Assembly (NCBI RefSeq): GCF_001005085.2
Contig: NZ_LBMU02000037.1
Location: 1 to 64,000, forward strand
Direction of reading: 5' to 3'
From: Streptomyces humi
GTDB lineage: Bacteria > Actinomycetota > Actinomycetes > Streptomycetales > Streptomycetaceae
Length of the DNA: 64,000 nt
Below, one piece after another: positions 47,607 through 55,590 of the stretch. The notes beneath the pieces are model-generated. The model ran no database searches. It was not told where the DNA came from and was given only the letters and a program-made list of their open reading frames with translations. Positions within the stretch are counted from its first letter, which is position 1. Every line of letters starts with the position of its first letter. Made by a program: the position numbers and the translations under genes.

Positions 47607-48463
47607 CGGGCCTGCTCCTCCTGCCAGTCACGCACCGCCGACCGGTAGGCCTGTTCGTCACCGGCCAGGAAGCGTGTCGAGAAGTCCTCCCACGGAGTGC
47701 TCGCGTACAAGCGCTGGAACTCCTCGTCCCGGCCGTAGTCCGGAGCGCAGGACGTGAAGTGGGCGCCGCCCGGCGCCTCCACCACCCCCGTCACGTCGAG
47801 CCGTTTGACCAGCAGCGACTGCGGGGCCGCCGCCTTCGTCAACTCGGCCGTGTCCACCAGCCGTTCACAGGAGACGTAGGCCGTGTCCGCCGCCGCGCAG
47901 AACAGGTCGTCGAAGTACGGGTCCGGGCCCAGGTACTGTCCGTTGCCCAGCCGGTCGGCGCGGTTGACGTGGACCAGGGCCGCGTCCAGCCGGAGGGCGG
48001 GCATCGCCACGAACGTCTCTGCGTCGTCGTACGGCGAGGTGACCGTACGCAGGCCCGGGTTGACCCGCATGACGTCCGAGCCGAGGCCGGCCCGCACCGG
48101 GAGGAACGGCAGCCGGTTCGCCGCCGCGTGCAGGCCCCACATGAACATGCCCTCGTCCACCTCGGTCAGTTCGAGCGCGCCGCGTTCGCGGGCCGCGCGG
48201 TAGTGCGGTTCGAGGGGGACGGAGTCGAGCGTGACGAAGGCCGTCACCAGCCTGCGCACCCGGCCGGCCGCGACCAGCATCCCGACGTCGGGACCGCCGT
48301 ACGAGACCAGGGTGAGATCGTCGATGCCGGTCCGAAGCAACGCTCTGACCAGGGACATCGGTTTGCGTCGGGAGCCCCAGCCACCGATGCCGAGGGTCAT
48401 GCCGCTCGTCAGCCGGGCGACGACCTCGTCGGCGGTCATCGTCTTGTCAGTCGTTTTCGGCAC
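47603..48463 (-). CDS. ipdA: CoA-transferase-fold hydrolase, alpha subunit (IpdA-like)
   Basis: 286 residues from GTG 48463, which follows GGGAGG by nine bases; the ATG at 48493 has no ribosome site. Alpha-subunit glycine loop TLGIGGWGSRRKPMSLVRAL, then VSYGGPDVGMLVAAGRVRRL and ALVHVNRADRLGNGQYLG. The start lies 17 bases inside the echA20 end, so expression is coupled. Works with IpdB. Confidence 0.8.
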   Translation of the reverse strand: MPKTTDKTMTADEVVARLTSGMTLGIGGWGSRRKPMSLVRALLRTGIDDLTLVSYGGPDVGMLVAAGRVRRLVTAFVTLDSVPLEPHYRAARERGALELTEVDEGMFMWGLHAAANRLPFLPVRAGLGSDVMRVNPGLRTVTSPYDDAETFVAMPALRLDAALVHVNRADRLGNGQYLGPDPYFDDLFCAAADTAYVSCERLVDTAELTKAAAPQSLLVKRLDVTGVVEAPGGAHFTSCAPDYGRDEEFQRLYASTPWEDFSTRFLAGDEQAYRSAVRDWQEEQAR

Positions 48464-49208
48464 TTCCGGCACCCTCCCTTCCGAAGGTGTCACGAACCCG
48501 GTCGGCCACCCCGCTGAGGGCGGCCTCGAAGGTGAAGCCCTGTTCGAAGCGGTAGCTCCGCCGTACGTCGACGGGGTCGACGCCGTTGATGGCGGACTTG
48601 GCCAGCCGCAGCAGGCTGCCGTCCTTCGCGGCGATCTCCCGCGCCAGCTCCAGGGCGGCCGCGTCCAGATCCGCGCGCGGGACGACCCGCCACACCGAGC
48701 CGTGCGCGTGCAGTTCGGCCGCGGTCGCCGTGCGCGAGGTGTAGTACAGCGTCCGCATCAGGTGCGGCGGCACCAGCCGGGCCAGGTGCGTGGCGGCGCC
48801 CAGCGCGCCCCGGTCCAGCTCGGGCAGGCCGAACACGGCGTCCTCGCTCGCCACGATCGCGTCCGCGTTGCCCACCAGGCCTATCCCGCCGCCCAGACAG
48901 AAGCCGTGCACCGCGGCCACCACCGGGGTCTCGCACTCGTACACCGCCGCGAAGGCCTCCGCGCACCCGCGGTTCACGCCGATCAGCGCCTCGTTCCCGG
49001 CGGCCTGCAACTCCTTGATGTCCACGCCCGCGTTGAAGCCCCGGCCCTCGGCGGCCAGCACCACGCACCGCACCGAGGAGTCACGGCCTGCGGCGCGCAC
49101 GGCGTCGGCCAGCTCGCACCAGCCGCGCACCGGCAGCGCGTTCACCGGCGGGAAGTCGACCGTGACGAGCGAGATTCCCTTTTCCGGGGACGAGGTGGAG
49201 ACACCCAT
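48447..49208 (-). CDS. echA20: Enoyl-CoA hydratase family, EchA20-like
   Basis: 253 residues from ATG 49208; the frame continues far upstream but without family sequence. Crotonase fold: VTVDFPPVNALPVRGW, oxyanion loop GFNAGVDIKELQ, HGFCLGGGIGLVGNADAIVA and FGLPELDRGALGAATHLARL. Mycobacterial EchA20 hydrolyses a ring of HIEC-CoA. First gene of the minus-strand run echA20-ipdA-ipdB-ipdC; its promoter carries palindrome site 2. Confidence 0.8.
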   Translation of the reverse strand: MGVSTSSPEKGISLVTVDFPPVNALPVRGWCELADAVRAAGRDSSVRCVVLAAEGRGFNAGVDIKELQAAGNEALIGVNRGCAEAFAAVYECETPVVAAVHGFCLGGGIGLVGNADAIVASEDAVFGLPELDRGALGAATHLARLVPPHLMRTLYYTSRTATAAELHAHGSVWRVVPRADLDAAALELAREIAAKDGSLLRLAKSAINGVDPVDVRRSYRFEQGFTFEAALSGVADRVRDTFGREGAGSAEND

Positions 49209-49246
49209 GGACGCATCAGCTACCTTCGCACTCAGCTGCCTTTCCA

Positions 49247-49262
49247 CCAAACATTTGTTAGG
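49247..49262. promoter_or_regulatory. Candidate KstR2-type operator, site 2
   Basis: CCAAACATTTGTTAGG is the same CCnAACAnnTGTTnGG palindrome as at 43157-43172, with only the spacer and two positions differing. It lies 39 bases before the echA20 start and 46 before the divergent SDR start, so one site could control both. Confidence 0.7.
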
Positions 49263-49307
49263 TGAGGCTTCGAAGCTAGCAGCCGGTGCGGACGAGCGGG
49301 AGGGCCT

Positions 49308-50144
49308 GTGGACAACTCGCCGAGCGGCAGGACCGTGGTCGTCACGGGCGGCACCAGAGGCGTGGGCGCCGGGATCGCCCGCGCCTTCGCCGAGACCGGC
49401 GCCCGGGTCCTGGCCTGCGCCCGCCGACCGCCCGAACGCCCCCTGGAAGGTGTCGAGTTCGCCCCGCTCGACCTGCGCGACCCGCCCGCCGTCCGCGCCT
49501 TCTTCGACGCCCTGCCGCGGGTCGACGTACTCGTCAACAACGCGGGCGGCACCCCCTACCGGAAGCTCGCCGACGCCGAAGCGGAGCGGCACGCCCGGGT
49601 GATCGAGCTCAACCTCGTCACTCCGCTGACCGCCTCCCTCGCCGCGTACCAGCGGCTCAGCCAGGCCGCGGGAGCGGTGGTGATGGTCGGCAGCGTCAGC
49701 GGCGGCCGGCCCTCGCCGGGCTCTGCCGCCTACGGCGCGGCCAAGGCCGGACTGGAGAGCCTCGCCCGGTCCATGGCGGTGGAGTGGGCGCCGCGGGTCC
49801 GGGTCAACACGCTGGTCGTCGGCATGGTCCGCACCGAGCTGGCCGGCCTCCACTACGGCGGTCCGGACGGCATCGACGCCGTCTCCCGGACCGTTCCGCT
49901 CGGCCGTCTCGCCGCCCCGTCCGACGTCGGGGCCGCCGCCGTCTTCCTCGCCTCCGACGCGGCCGCCTACATCACCGGGGCCAGTCTGCTCGTGCACGGG
50001 GGCGGGGAGCGGCCGGCCTTCCTCGACGCCGCGACCGCCCATGAGGACCGCGGACAGGAACCGTCCGCGGGAAGCGCCGACGGGCACCGCCGGCAGGAAC
50101 CGCCGATGGGAACCGCCGACATGACCGTGGACAAGGAGGACTGA
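49308..50144 (+). CDS. SDR dehydrogenase, Rv3549c-like
   Basis: 278 residues, GTG with GGGAGGG upstream. Full SDR: VVVTGGTRGVGAGIARAF, DVLVNNAGGTP, VMVGSVSG, YGAAKAGLESLARS and VNTLVVGMVRTEL. The last 30 residues (after LVHGGGERPAFLD) are a low-complexity, repeat-derived tail. Equivalent in place and strand to Rv3549c of the mycobacterial KstR2 regulon. Followed after one base by the next SDR, with AAGGAGGA at its end. Confidence 0.78.
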   Translation: MDNSPSGRTVVVTGGTRGVGAGIARAFAETGARVLACARRPPERPLEGVEFAPLDLRDPPAVRAFFDALPRVDVLVNNAGGTPYRKLADAEAERHARVIELNLVTPLTASLAAYQRLSQAAGAVVMVGSVSGGRPSPGSAAYGAAKAGLESLARSMAVEWAPRVRVNTLVVGMVRTELAGLHYGGPDGIDAVSRTVPLGRLAAPSDVGAAAVFLASDAAAYITGASLLVHGGGERPAFLDAATAHEDRGQEPSAGSADGHRRQEPPMGTADMTVDKED

Positions 50145-50145
50145 G

Positions 50146-51051
50146 ATGAGCGGAATCTGCGCGGGCCGGGTCGTGGCCGTCACCGGCGCCGGGCGCGGGC
50201 TCGGCCGGGCCCACGCGCTCGCCTTCGCCGCCGAGGGCGCCCGGGTCGTCGTGAACGACCTCGGCGTCGGCCTCGACGGCGTGCCCGGCCCGGACAGTCC
50301 CGCCCGGGGCGTCGTGGACGAGATCCGGGCGGCCGGCGGCGAGGCGGTGGCGCACGGCGCAGACATCGCGACCGACGCCGGAGCCGCGTCCCTGGTGGCG
50401 ACGGCCCTGGACGCGTACGGCCGCCTCGACACCCTCGTCAACAACGCCGGGTTCCTGCGCGACCGGATGCTCGTCAACCTCGGCGAGGACGACTGGGACG
50501 CGGTGATGAGGGTGCACCTCAAGGGTCACTTCCTGCCCCTCCGGCACGCGGCGGCGCACTGGCGGGCCGAGGCCAAGGCGGGCCGGACCCCGGTGGCCCG
50601 GATCGTCAACACCAGCAGCGGGGCCGGTCTGCTGGGCTCGGTCGGACAGGGCAACTACAGCGCCGCGAAGGCCGGCATCGTGGGCCTCACCCTGGTCGCG
50701 GCGGCCGAACTGGCCCGCTACGGCGTCCAGGTCAACGCCGTCGCCCCGGCCGCCCGAACCCGGATGACCGAGCGCACGTTCGCCACCACCATGGCCGCCC
50801 CCGGCTCCGGTTTCGACGCCATGGCCCCCGAGAACGTCTCCCCGCTCGTGGTCTGGCTGGGCTCCGCCGCGAGCACCGGAGTCACCGGGCGGGTGTTCGA
50901 GACGGAGGGCGGCCGGATCACCGTCATGGAGGGCTGGCGGCCCGGTCCGACCGCCGACAAGGGGGCGCGGTGGACTCCGGCCGAGGCGGGCGGGACGACA
51001 CTGAAGCTGCTGGCCGAAGCGGAGCCGCCGGGGGCGGCGTACGGGGCGTGA
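50146..51051 (+). CDS. SDR dehydrogenase, Rv3548c-like
   Basis: 301 residues, ATG after AAGGAGGA. Long-form SDR: VAVTGAGRGLGRAHALAF, VVVNDLGVGLDG, TLVNNAGFLRDRML, NTSSGAGLLG, NYSAAKAGIVGLTL; the end (RVFETEGGRITVMEGWRPG) resembles multifunctional-enzyme-2 type hydroxyacyl-CoA dehydrogenases. Rv3548c is 304 residues and holds the same place in mycobacteria. Likely a beta-oxidation step. Confidence 0.78.
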   Translation: MSGICAGRVVAVTGAGRGLGRAHALAFAAEGARVVVNDLGVGLDGVPGPDSPARGVVDEIRAAGGEAVAHGADIATDAGAASLVATALDAYGRLDTLVNNAGFLRDRMLVNLGEDDWDAVMRVHLKGHFLPLRHAAAHWRAEAKAGRTPVARIVNTSSGAGLLGSVGQGNYSAAKAGIVGLTLVAAAELARYGVQVNAVAPAARTRMTERTFATTMAAPGSGFDAMAPENVSPLVVWLGSAASTGVTGRVFETEGGRITVMEGWRPGPTADKGARWTPAEAGGTTLKLLAEAEPPGAAYGA

Positions 51052-51092
51052 CCGGCGCACCGCCCGCTCGGGACGGCCCTGGCGGTCCGCTC

Positions 51093-51176
51093 GGTGGCGG
51101 CCTTGGCGGTGCGCCCGGTGGCGGCCTTGGCGGTGCGCTCGGTCGCGGCCTTGGCGGTGCGCTCGGTGGCGGCCCT
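51093..51176. repeat. 24-bp tandem repeats after the SDR pair
   Basis: Three near-identical 24-bp units (51093-51116, 51117-51140, 51141-51164) built around GCGGCCTTGGCGGTGCGC, with partial copies on both sides. They fill the convergent gap between the SDR gene and the zincin-like gene. No hairpin is obvious. Confidence 0.75.
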
Positions 51177-52081
51177 CAGGTGTCGCACTCCAGTACCGTC
51201 CGGCACAGGGAGCAGCGCGCCCGGACCCGGCCCCGTACCGGCACCCTGATCCGCTGGTGGCAGGTCGGGCACGGGAACGAGACCCGCAGTCGCCCGCCGC
51301 TGTCGGGGGTGAAGGCGTAGGGGGCGCCGGGCTGCGGGGCGGGCGCGCCGGGGGCGTGGCGGCGGTCGCGCGCGTAGCGGCGGCGGCCCGCCCAGCCGGC
51401 CGCGGTCAGCGGCGGCTGCTCCTCGTCCTGGCGGGCCTTGGCCATGCCCTTCTGGTAAGCCGTGTACGCCTGCGGGCTGGTGAACCACACGGACGGGTCC
51501 TCGCCGAACACGAGGGACCGCTTGGCCAGGACGTAACCGAACTCCTCGGGCGTCAGGTAGCCGAGCTTCTGGGAGGCCTCCCCGTGCTCCCGGTACGCGT
51601 CCAGCAGCAGCCAGCCCGCGCCGAGGTAGGTGGTCACCGTGTCCGTCAGGATCTCGTTCTCCCGGGTGCTCGGGAAGGACAGGTCCAGACGGTGCAGGTA
51701 GACGTGCGTCACCTCGTGGGCGAGGGCCGCGCCGATGTCCCTGCGGTGGGTGCGGAAACGGTCGTTCAGTTCGACGAAGTACTCGGGACCCGCGGTGAGT
51801 TCGACGTTCGCCGCGTGGGTCATGTCCTTGAAGCCGACGATCATCCGGGCGTCCGGCAGGCGGAAGTGCCGCACGATCTCGCGGGCGACGCGCTGCGAGC
51901 CGAGGTGGAGGTCGTCGGTGTCGCAGAACGCCACGTCGGCGGGGGCGACGCTGGTGGCGAAGGTCTGGACGGTGTCGTAGGACAGGCGGCGGTACAACGC
52001 CGTGACGGCGGCCCGCACCGTGTCCAGGTGCGGGTAGCCGTGTTCCACCGGGCCGCCGTTCGCCACGTCAGTCACCCCCAC
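51176..52081 (-). CDS. Zincin-like protein with C-terminal zinc ribbon
   Basis: 301 residues; GTG 52081 is one of several close starts (GTG 52075 and 52063 also fit). HEVTH at residues 122-126 inside LAHEVTHVYLHRLDL is a metalloprotease zinc motif; Glu141/143 in RENEILTD could be the third ligand. The tail has two CxxC pairs (FPCPTCHQRI and RCSLCRTVLEC), a zinc ribbon. The middle mentions AKRSLVFGEDP and a basic linker. Cytoplasmic (no signal). Possible self-contained protease or a degenerate relative; target unknown. Confidence 0.75.
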   Translation of the reverse strand: MGVTDVANGGPVEHGYPHLDTVRAAVTALYRRLSYDTVQTFATSVAPADVAFCDTDDLHLGSQRVAREIVRHFRLPDARMIVGFKDMTHAANVELTAGPEYFVELNDRFRTHRRDIGAALAHEVTHVYLHRLDLSFPSTRENEILTDTVTTYLGAGWLLLDAYREHGEASQKLGYLTPEEFGYVLAKRSLVFGEDPSVWFTSPQAYTAYQKGMAKARQDEEQPPLTAAGWAGRRRYARDRRHAPGAPAPQPGAPYAFTPDSGGRLRVSFPCPTCHQRIRVPVRGRVRARCSLCRTVLECDT

Positions 52082-52178
52082 GGACGCCGCTGGAGCTGTC
52101 TTTCACAGTATGCGGGGGATGGGCGAAGACGGGGCAGACGGCTGTTCGGACACCGCGGGCCGGTGGGGGCTGATCGCG

Positions 52179-52233
52179 CGGTTCCTCCCCCGGCCGAAGG
52201 CCGGGGGAGGAACCGGCGCCCCTAGAGGGGCGC
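52179..52233 (-). terminator. Double hairpin at the end of the GH35 gene
   Basis: A perfect 17-bp inverted repeat (52179-52195 with 52199-52215, 3-base loop) is preceded on the minus strand by a second 8-bp hairpin, GCGCCCCT-AG-AGGGGCGC (52216-52233), that overlaps the GH35 stop codon. Together they form a very strong stop to transcription. Confidence 0.75.
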
Positions 52234-53973
52234 TACCTGAACCGTTCGTCGCTCGGTCCCCTGGAGCTCCAGGATCCACACCTCGTTCTCGCCTTCCCTC
52301 AGGACCGGGCCCGGTACGTAGAGCGACTGCTGCGGGCCCGTCGACCAGTAGCGGCCCAGGTTGAAGCCGTTGATCCAGACGAAGCCGCGGGTCCAGCCCG
52401 GCAGGTGCAGGCGGGCGTCGCCGGCCCCGCGCACCGCCAGCGTGCCCCGGTACAGGCCCGGGGCGCCGTCCTCCGGAGGGGAACCGAACGGCACCGCGGC
52501 CACACCGCCGTCGAAGGCGTCGAGATCCAGGCCACGCGCGCGTACCCCGTGCAGGAACTGGCGTTCGTGCAGGACGCCGCCGGTGATGCCCTTCGTCTCG
52601 CCCGAGCGGGGGCCGTAGTTGACGCGGCCGAGCGACTCCACCCAGAGCTCCACGCGCGCGGGTCCCGCGACCGGCTTCTTGAGCTGGGGTTCCTCCTCGG
52701 TGAGCACCCCGGCCCGCTCCCCGTCGACGTAGACCACCGCGAGGTCGCGCAGGCCCCGCGCGGTGAGGGGGTACGGCCCGCGCGGGCCGGGGACGTCCAC
52801 CTCGTAGCGGATCAGGCCCCGGGCGATGCCCAGCTCCTCGAAGGTCGGCGGGACGGCGTGGACCCGCTCCGGGGTGCCCAGGGTCTCCAGGACGGCGGTC
52901 AGGGGCGCCCAGCCCGTCACCGTCACGTCCGCCGGCGCGTCCGACGCGGCCGGTGCGGGCGGCGGTTCGGGCAGAGGGCCGTCGTGGTACTCGGCCAGGA
53001 CCTCGCGGAAACGCCAGAACTTCTCGGTGGGGCGTCCGTACTCGTCGATCGGGGCGTCGTAGTCGTACGAGGTCACGTCCGCCTCCAGGGGACCCTCGTG
53101 CAGTTCGCCGCCGGGCCGGTTGGCGCCCGCCCAGCCGGCGAAGTTGGTGCCGCCGTGCGCCATGTAGACGTTGACCGACGCCCCGCACTCCAGGATCTCC
53201 CGCAGGGCCGCCGCCGCGTCCTGCGCGTCCCGTACGACGTGCTCGCCGCCCCAGTGGTCGAACCAGCCGCACCAGAACTCCATGCACATCAGCGGGCCCT
53301 GCGGCTGGTGGCGGCGCAGCACCTCGAAGGCCTCGCGCGCGTGCGAGCCGAAGTTCGCCGTGGCGAGCAGGCCGGGCACCGAGCCGCCGGTGAGCATGTG
53401 GTCCTCGGGGCCGTCCGAGGTGACCAGCGGCACCGTGACGCCCTCCGCGCGCAGCAGGTCGGTGAGGTGGGCCAGGTAGGCGGCGTCGGATCCGTAGCTG
53501 CCGTACTCGTTCTCGACCTGCACCATGATCACCGGGCCGCCGCGGTCCAGCTGCCGGGACACCACCTCGGGCAGCAGCCGGCGGAACCACGCGTCCACGT
53601 ACCGGAGGAAACGCTCGTCCCGCGTGCGCGCGCGTGCGCCCAGCTCGCCGGTCACCCAGTGCGGCAGACCGCCGTTCTCCCACTCCGCGCAGATGTACGG
53701 TCCCGGCCGCACGATCGCCCACAGACCGGCCTCCCGTGCCGCGTCCAGGAACCGGCCGAGGGCCTCGACGTCCCGGAAGCCGCCCGGCCGCGGCTCGTGC
53801 AGGTTCCACGGCACGTACGTCTCCACGCAGTTCAGCCCCATGGCGCGCAGCAGCGCGAGCCGGTGGCGCCACTGCTCCTCGTGCACCCGGAAGTAGTGCA
53901 GCGCGCCGGACAGCAGCCGCACCGGCCGCCCGTCCAGCAGGAAATCGGTTTCGCCCACCGTGAAGTCACTCAT
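52222..53973 (-). CDS. Beta-galactosidase, glycoside hydrolase family 35
   Basis: 583 residues, no signal peptide, so cytoplasmic. The catalytic barrel holds LLSGALHYFRVHEEQW, NCVETYVPWNLHEP, RPGPYICAEWENGGLP, the acid/base Glu156 in QVENEYGSYG and the nucleophile Glu232 in MCMEFWCGWFDHWGG, by comparison with human GLB1. The C-terminal jelly-roll domains end with FVWINGFNLGRYWSTGPQQS. It should cleave beta-galactosides taken up by the cell. It diverges from an AraC regulator. Confidence 0.94.
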   Translation of the reverse strand: MSDFTVGETDFLLDGRPVRLLSGALHYFRVHEEQWRHRLALLRAMGLNCVETYVPWNLHEPRPGGFRDVEALGRFLDAAREAGLWAIVRPGPYICAEWENGGLPHWVTGELGARARTRDERFLRYVDAWFRRLLPEVVSRQLDRGGPVIMVQVENEYGSYGSDAAYLAHLTDLLRAEGVTVPLVTSDGPEDHMLTGGSVPGLLATANFGSHAREAFEVLRRHQPQGPLMCMEFWCGWFDHWGGEHVVRDAQDAAAALREILECGASVNVYMAHGGTNFAGWAGANRPGGELHEGPLEADVTSYDYDAPIDEYGRPTEKFWRFREVLAEYHDGPLPEPPPAPAASDAPADVTVTGWAPLTAVLETLGTPERVHAVPPTFEELGIARGLIRYEVDVPGPRGPYPLTARGLRDLAVVYVDGERAGVLTEEEPQLKKPVAGPARVELWVESLGRVNYGPRSGETKGITGGVLHERQFLHGVRARGLDLDAFDGGVAAVPFGSPPEDGAPGLYRGTLAVRGAGDARLHLPGWTRGFVWINGFNLGRYWSTGPQQSLYVPGPVLREGENEVWILELQGTERRTVQVAPL

Positions 53974-54009
53974 AGGCTCAGCCTGACCTGTCGGCGGGCG
54001 CCCGGACCA

Positions 54010-54048
54010 TGGACAAAGATCGGCAGCACTTGGACGAAAGAGCCGACA
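54010..54048. promoter_or_regulatory. Direct repeats in the GH35/AraC divergent promoter
   Basis: TGGACAAAGATCGGCA (54010) and TGGACGAAAGAGCCGACA (54031) are spaced exactly 21 bases, two helical turns, in the same orientation. This is the usual layout of an AraC-family binding site, placed between the beta-galactosidase start (53973) and the regulator start (54063). Confidence 0.55.
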
Positions 54049-54062
54049 GCAAGGAGCGCGCA

Positions 54063-54977
54063 GTGCCGGGCGGCCCGCCGATCTTCCGTACCTGGATGCG
54101 GTTCTTCACACCCGGCGCCGTCCACCGCCGGCTCGGCCTGGTCTGCTGGGGCGTCGGACTCCAGTACGGCGCGGTGCCCGCCGTCGGCCCGCGCGTGCTG
54201 GACCATCACGTCGCCGTGGTGATCAGCGCGGGCCGGGGCTGGTACCGCACGCCCGACGGGCGCGGTACCGCCGTCGTGGCGCCCGCGCTGGTGTGGCTCA
54301 CGCCCGGCGTACCGCACCACTACGGGCCCGACCCGGACAGCGGCTGGGACGAGGCGTTCGTGACCTTCACCGGGCCCGACACCGCGACCTACACGGAACT
54401 CGGCTACATCGAGCCCGAGCGGCCCGTGGTGCCCCTCGCGGACGCCACCGGCCCCCGCGACGTCATCGCCCGCATCGCGCGCGCCGCCCGCCGGGGCAAC
54501 CCCCTCCTGGAGGTCGAGACCGGCGCCGCCGTGCACGAGCTCCTCGTGGCCCTGCGGCACGCCCGCGCCGACCTCGCCCCCGACGGCGACCCGGTGCTGC
54601 ACGCGCTCGCCCGGGACGCCTGCACCGGCATGACCGTCGCCGACCACGCGGCCCGGCACGGCATGAGCCCCGCCGAGCTGCGCACCGCCGTCCGCCGGGT
54701 CGCCGGGTGCAGCCCCAAGGACTACCTGATCGGCATCCGGCTCGGCCGCGCCCAGGAACTCCTCGCCACCACCGAACTGTCCGTCGCCGCCGTCGCCCGC
54801 CGCGTCGGCTACGACGATCCCGCCTACTTCTCCCGCCTGTTCACCCGCCGCGTCGGCACGGCCCCCGTGCGCTTCCGCGCCCAGCAGAGCCGGGCCGTGC
54901 CCGAGGACTGGAACGACGACCTCCGGGAGCCCGGCGAATCCGGTCCGCCGGCGCCCGGCCCCGCCGAAGGCCCTTAG
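54063..54977 (+). CDS. AraC-family regulator
   Basis: 304 residues from GTG 54063, seven bases after AAGGAG. The ATG at 54009 would make the coding sequence run through the direct repeats and has no ribosome site. An N-terminal cupin-like sensor (HHVAVVISAGRGWYRTPDGR, LTPGVPHHYGPD) precedes two HTH units: MTVADHAARHGMSPAELRTA and LSVAAVARRVGYDDPAYFSR with the FTRRVGTAPVRFR end. Probably activates the divergent GH35 gene in response to a sugar. Confidence 0.85.
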   Translation: MPGGPPIFRTWMRFFTPGAVHRRLGLVCWGVGLQYGAVPAVGPRVLDHHVAVVISAGRGWYRTPDGRGTAVVAPALVWLTPGVPHHYGPDPDSGWDEAFVTFTGPDTATYTELGYIEPERPVVPLADATGPRDVIARIARAARRGNPLLEVETGAAVHELLVALRHARADLAPDGDPVLHALARDACTGMTVADHAARHGMSPAELRTAVRRVAGCSPKDYLIGIRLGRAQELLATTELSVAAVARRVGYDDPAYFSRLFTRRVGTAPVRFRAQQSRAVPEDWNDDLREPGESGPPAPGPAEGP

Positions 54978-55012
54978 GGACCACGCGGCCGCCCCCCGTA
55001 GGGTTGACGTCC

Positions 55013-55369
55013 ATGACCACCAGCAACACCGGTACCGGTGACGTCGACCCCGCCGTCCGCGCGGAGCTCGGCCGGCTGCGCGACAGCATCGACAACATCG
55101 ACGCGGCCGTCGTCCACATGCTCGCCGAGCGTTTCAAGGCCACCCAGCAGGTCGGGCACCTCAAGGCCGTCCACCGGCTGCCCCCGGCCGACCCGGCCCG
55201 CGAGGCCCGGCAGATCGCCCGGCTGCGCGCCCTCGCCGAGAACGCGAAACTCGACCCGGCCTTCGCCGAGAAGTTCCTGAACTTCATCATCGCCGAGGTG
55301 ATCCGGCACCACGAGTCCATCGCCGAGGACACCGTCAACAGCGAGGGGGCGGCGGCGGACCCGCACTGA
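55013..55369 (+). CDS. Chorismate mutase, AroQ class
   Basis: 118 residues, all-helical type II chorismate mutase: LRDSIDNIDAAVVHMLAERF (Arg and the helix-1 signature), KATQQVGHLKAVH with the catalytic Lys, and IIAEVIRHHESI at the end. Turns chorismate into prephenate for Phe and Tyr, the branch competing with TrpE. No prephenate dehydratase is fused and no signal peptide is present. TAGGGT lies eight bases before the ATG, suggesting a leaderless message. Confidence 0.9.
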   Translation: MTTSNTGTGDVDPAVRAELGRLRDSIDNIDAAVVHMLAERFKATQQVGHLKAVHRLPPADPAREARQIARLRALAENAKLDPAFAEKFLNFIIAEVIRHHESIAEDTVNSEGAAADPH

Positions 55370-55590
55370 CCGAAGTGCGCGTCGTACGCCTGGGAGAGCG
55401 CCCCGGCGCCGCCGGGCGACCCCCGCGGGCCGAGGCGCTCGAACGGGCGCGCGGGCGCGGGCCGCGCACGGCGCCGGACGGCGCGTCCACCAGCGCCGAC
55501 GCGTCCCGCACCGTGGCCGCACGGCGGACATAAGCCGCGTAGCGCACCCACCCCTGTGCGTTGTCGGTGTCATCGGGCAGCATGGCCCGC

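Noticed and set aside
55370..55590. Possible small gene between chorismate mutase and pepN
   Set aside because: Frames here are short, Arg/Ala-rich and without ribosome sites or conserved-looking sequence; the stretch is treated as intergenic.
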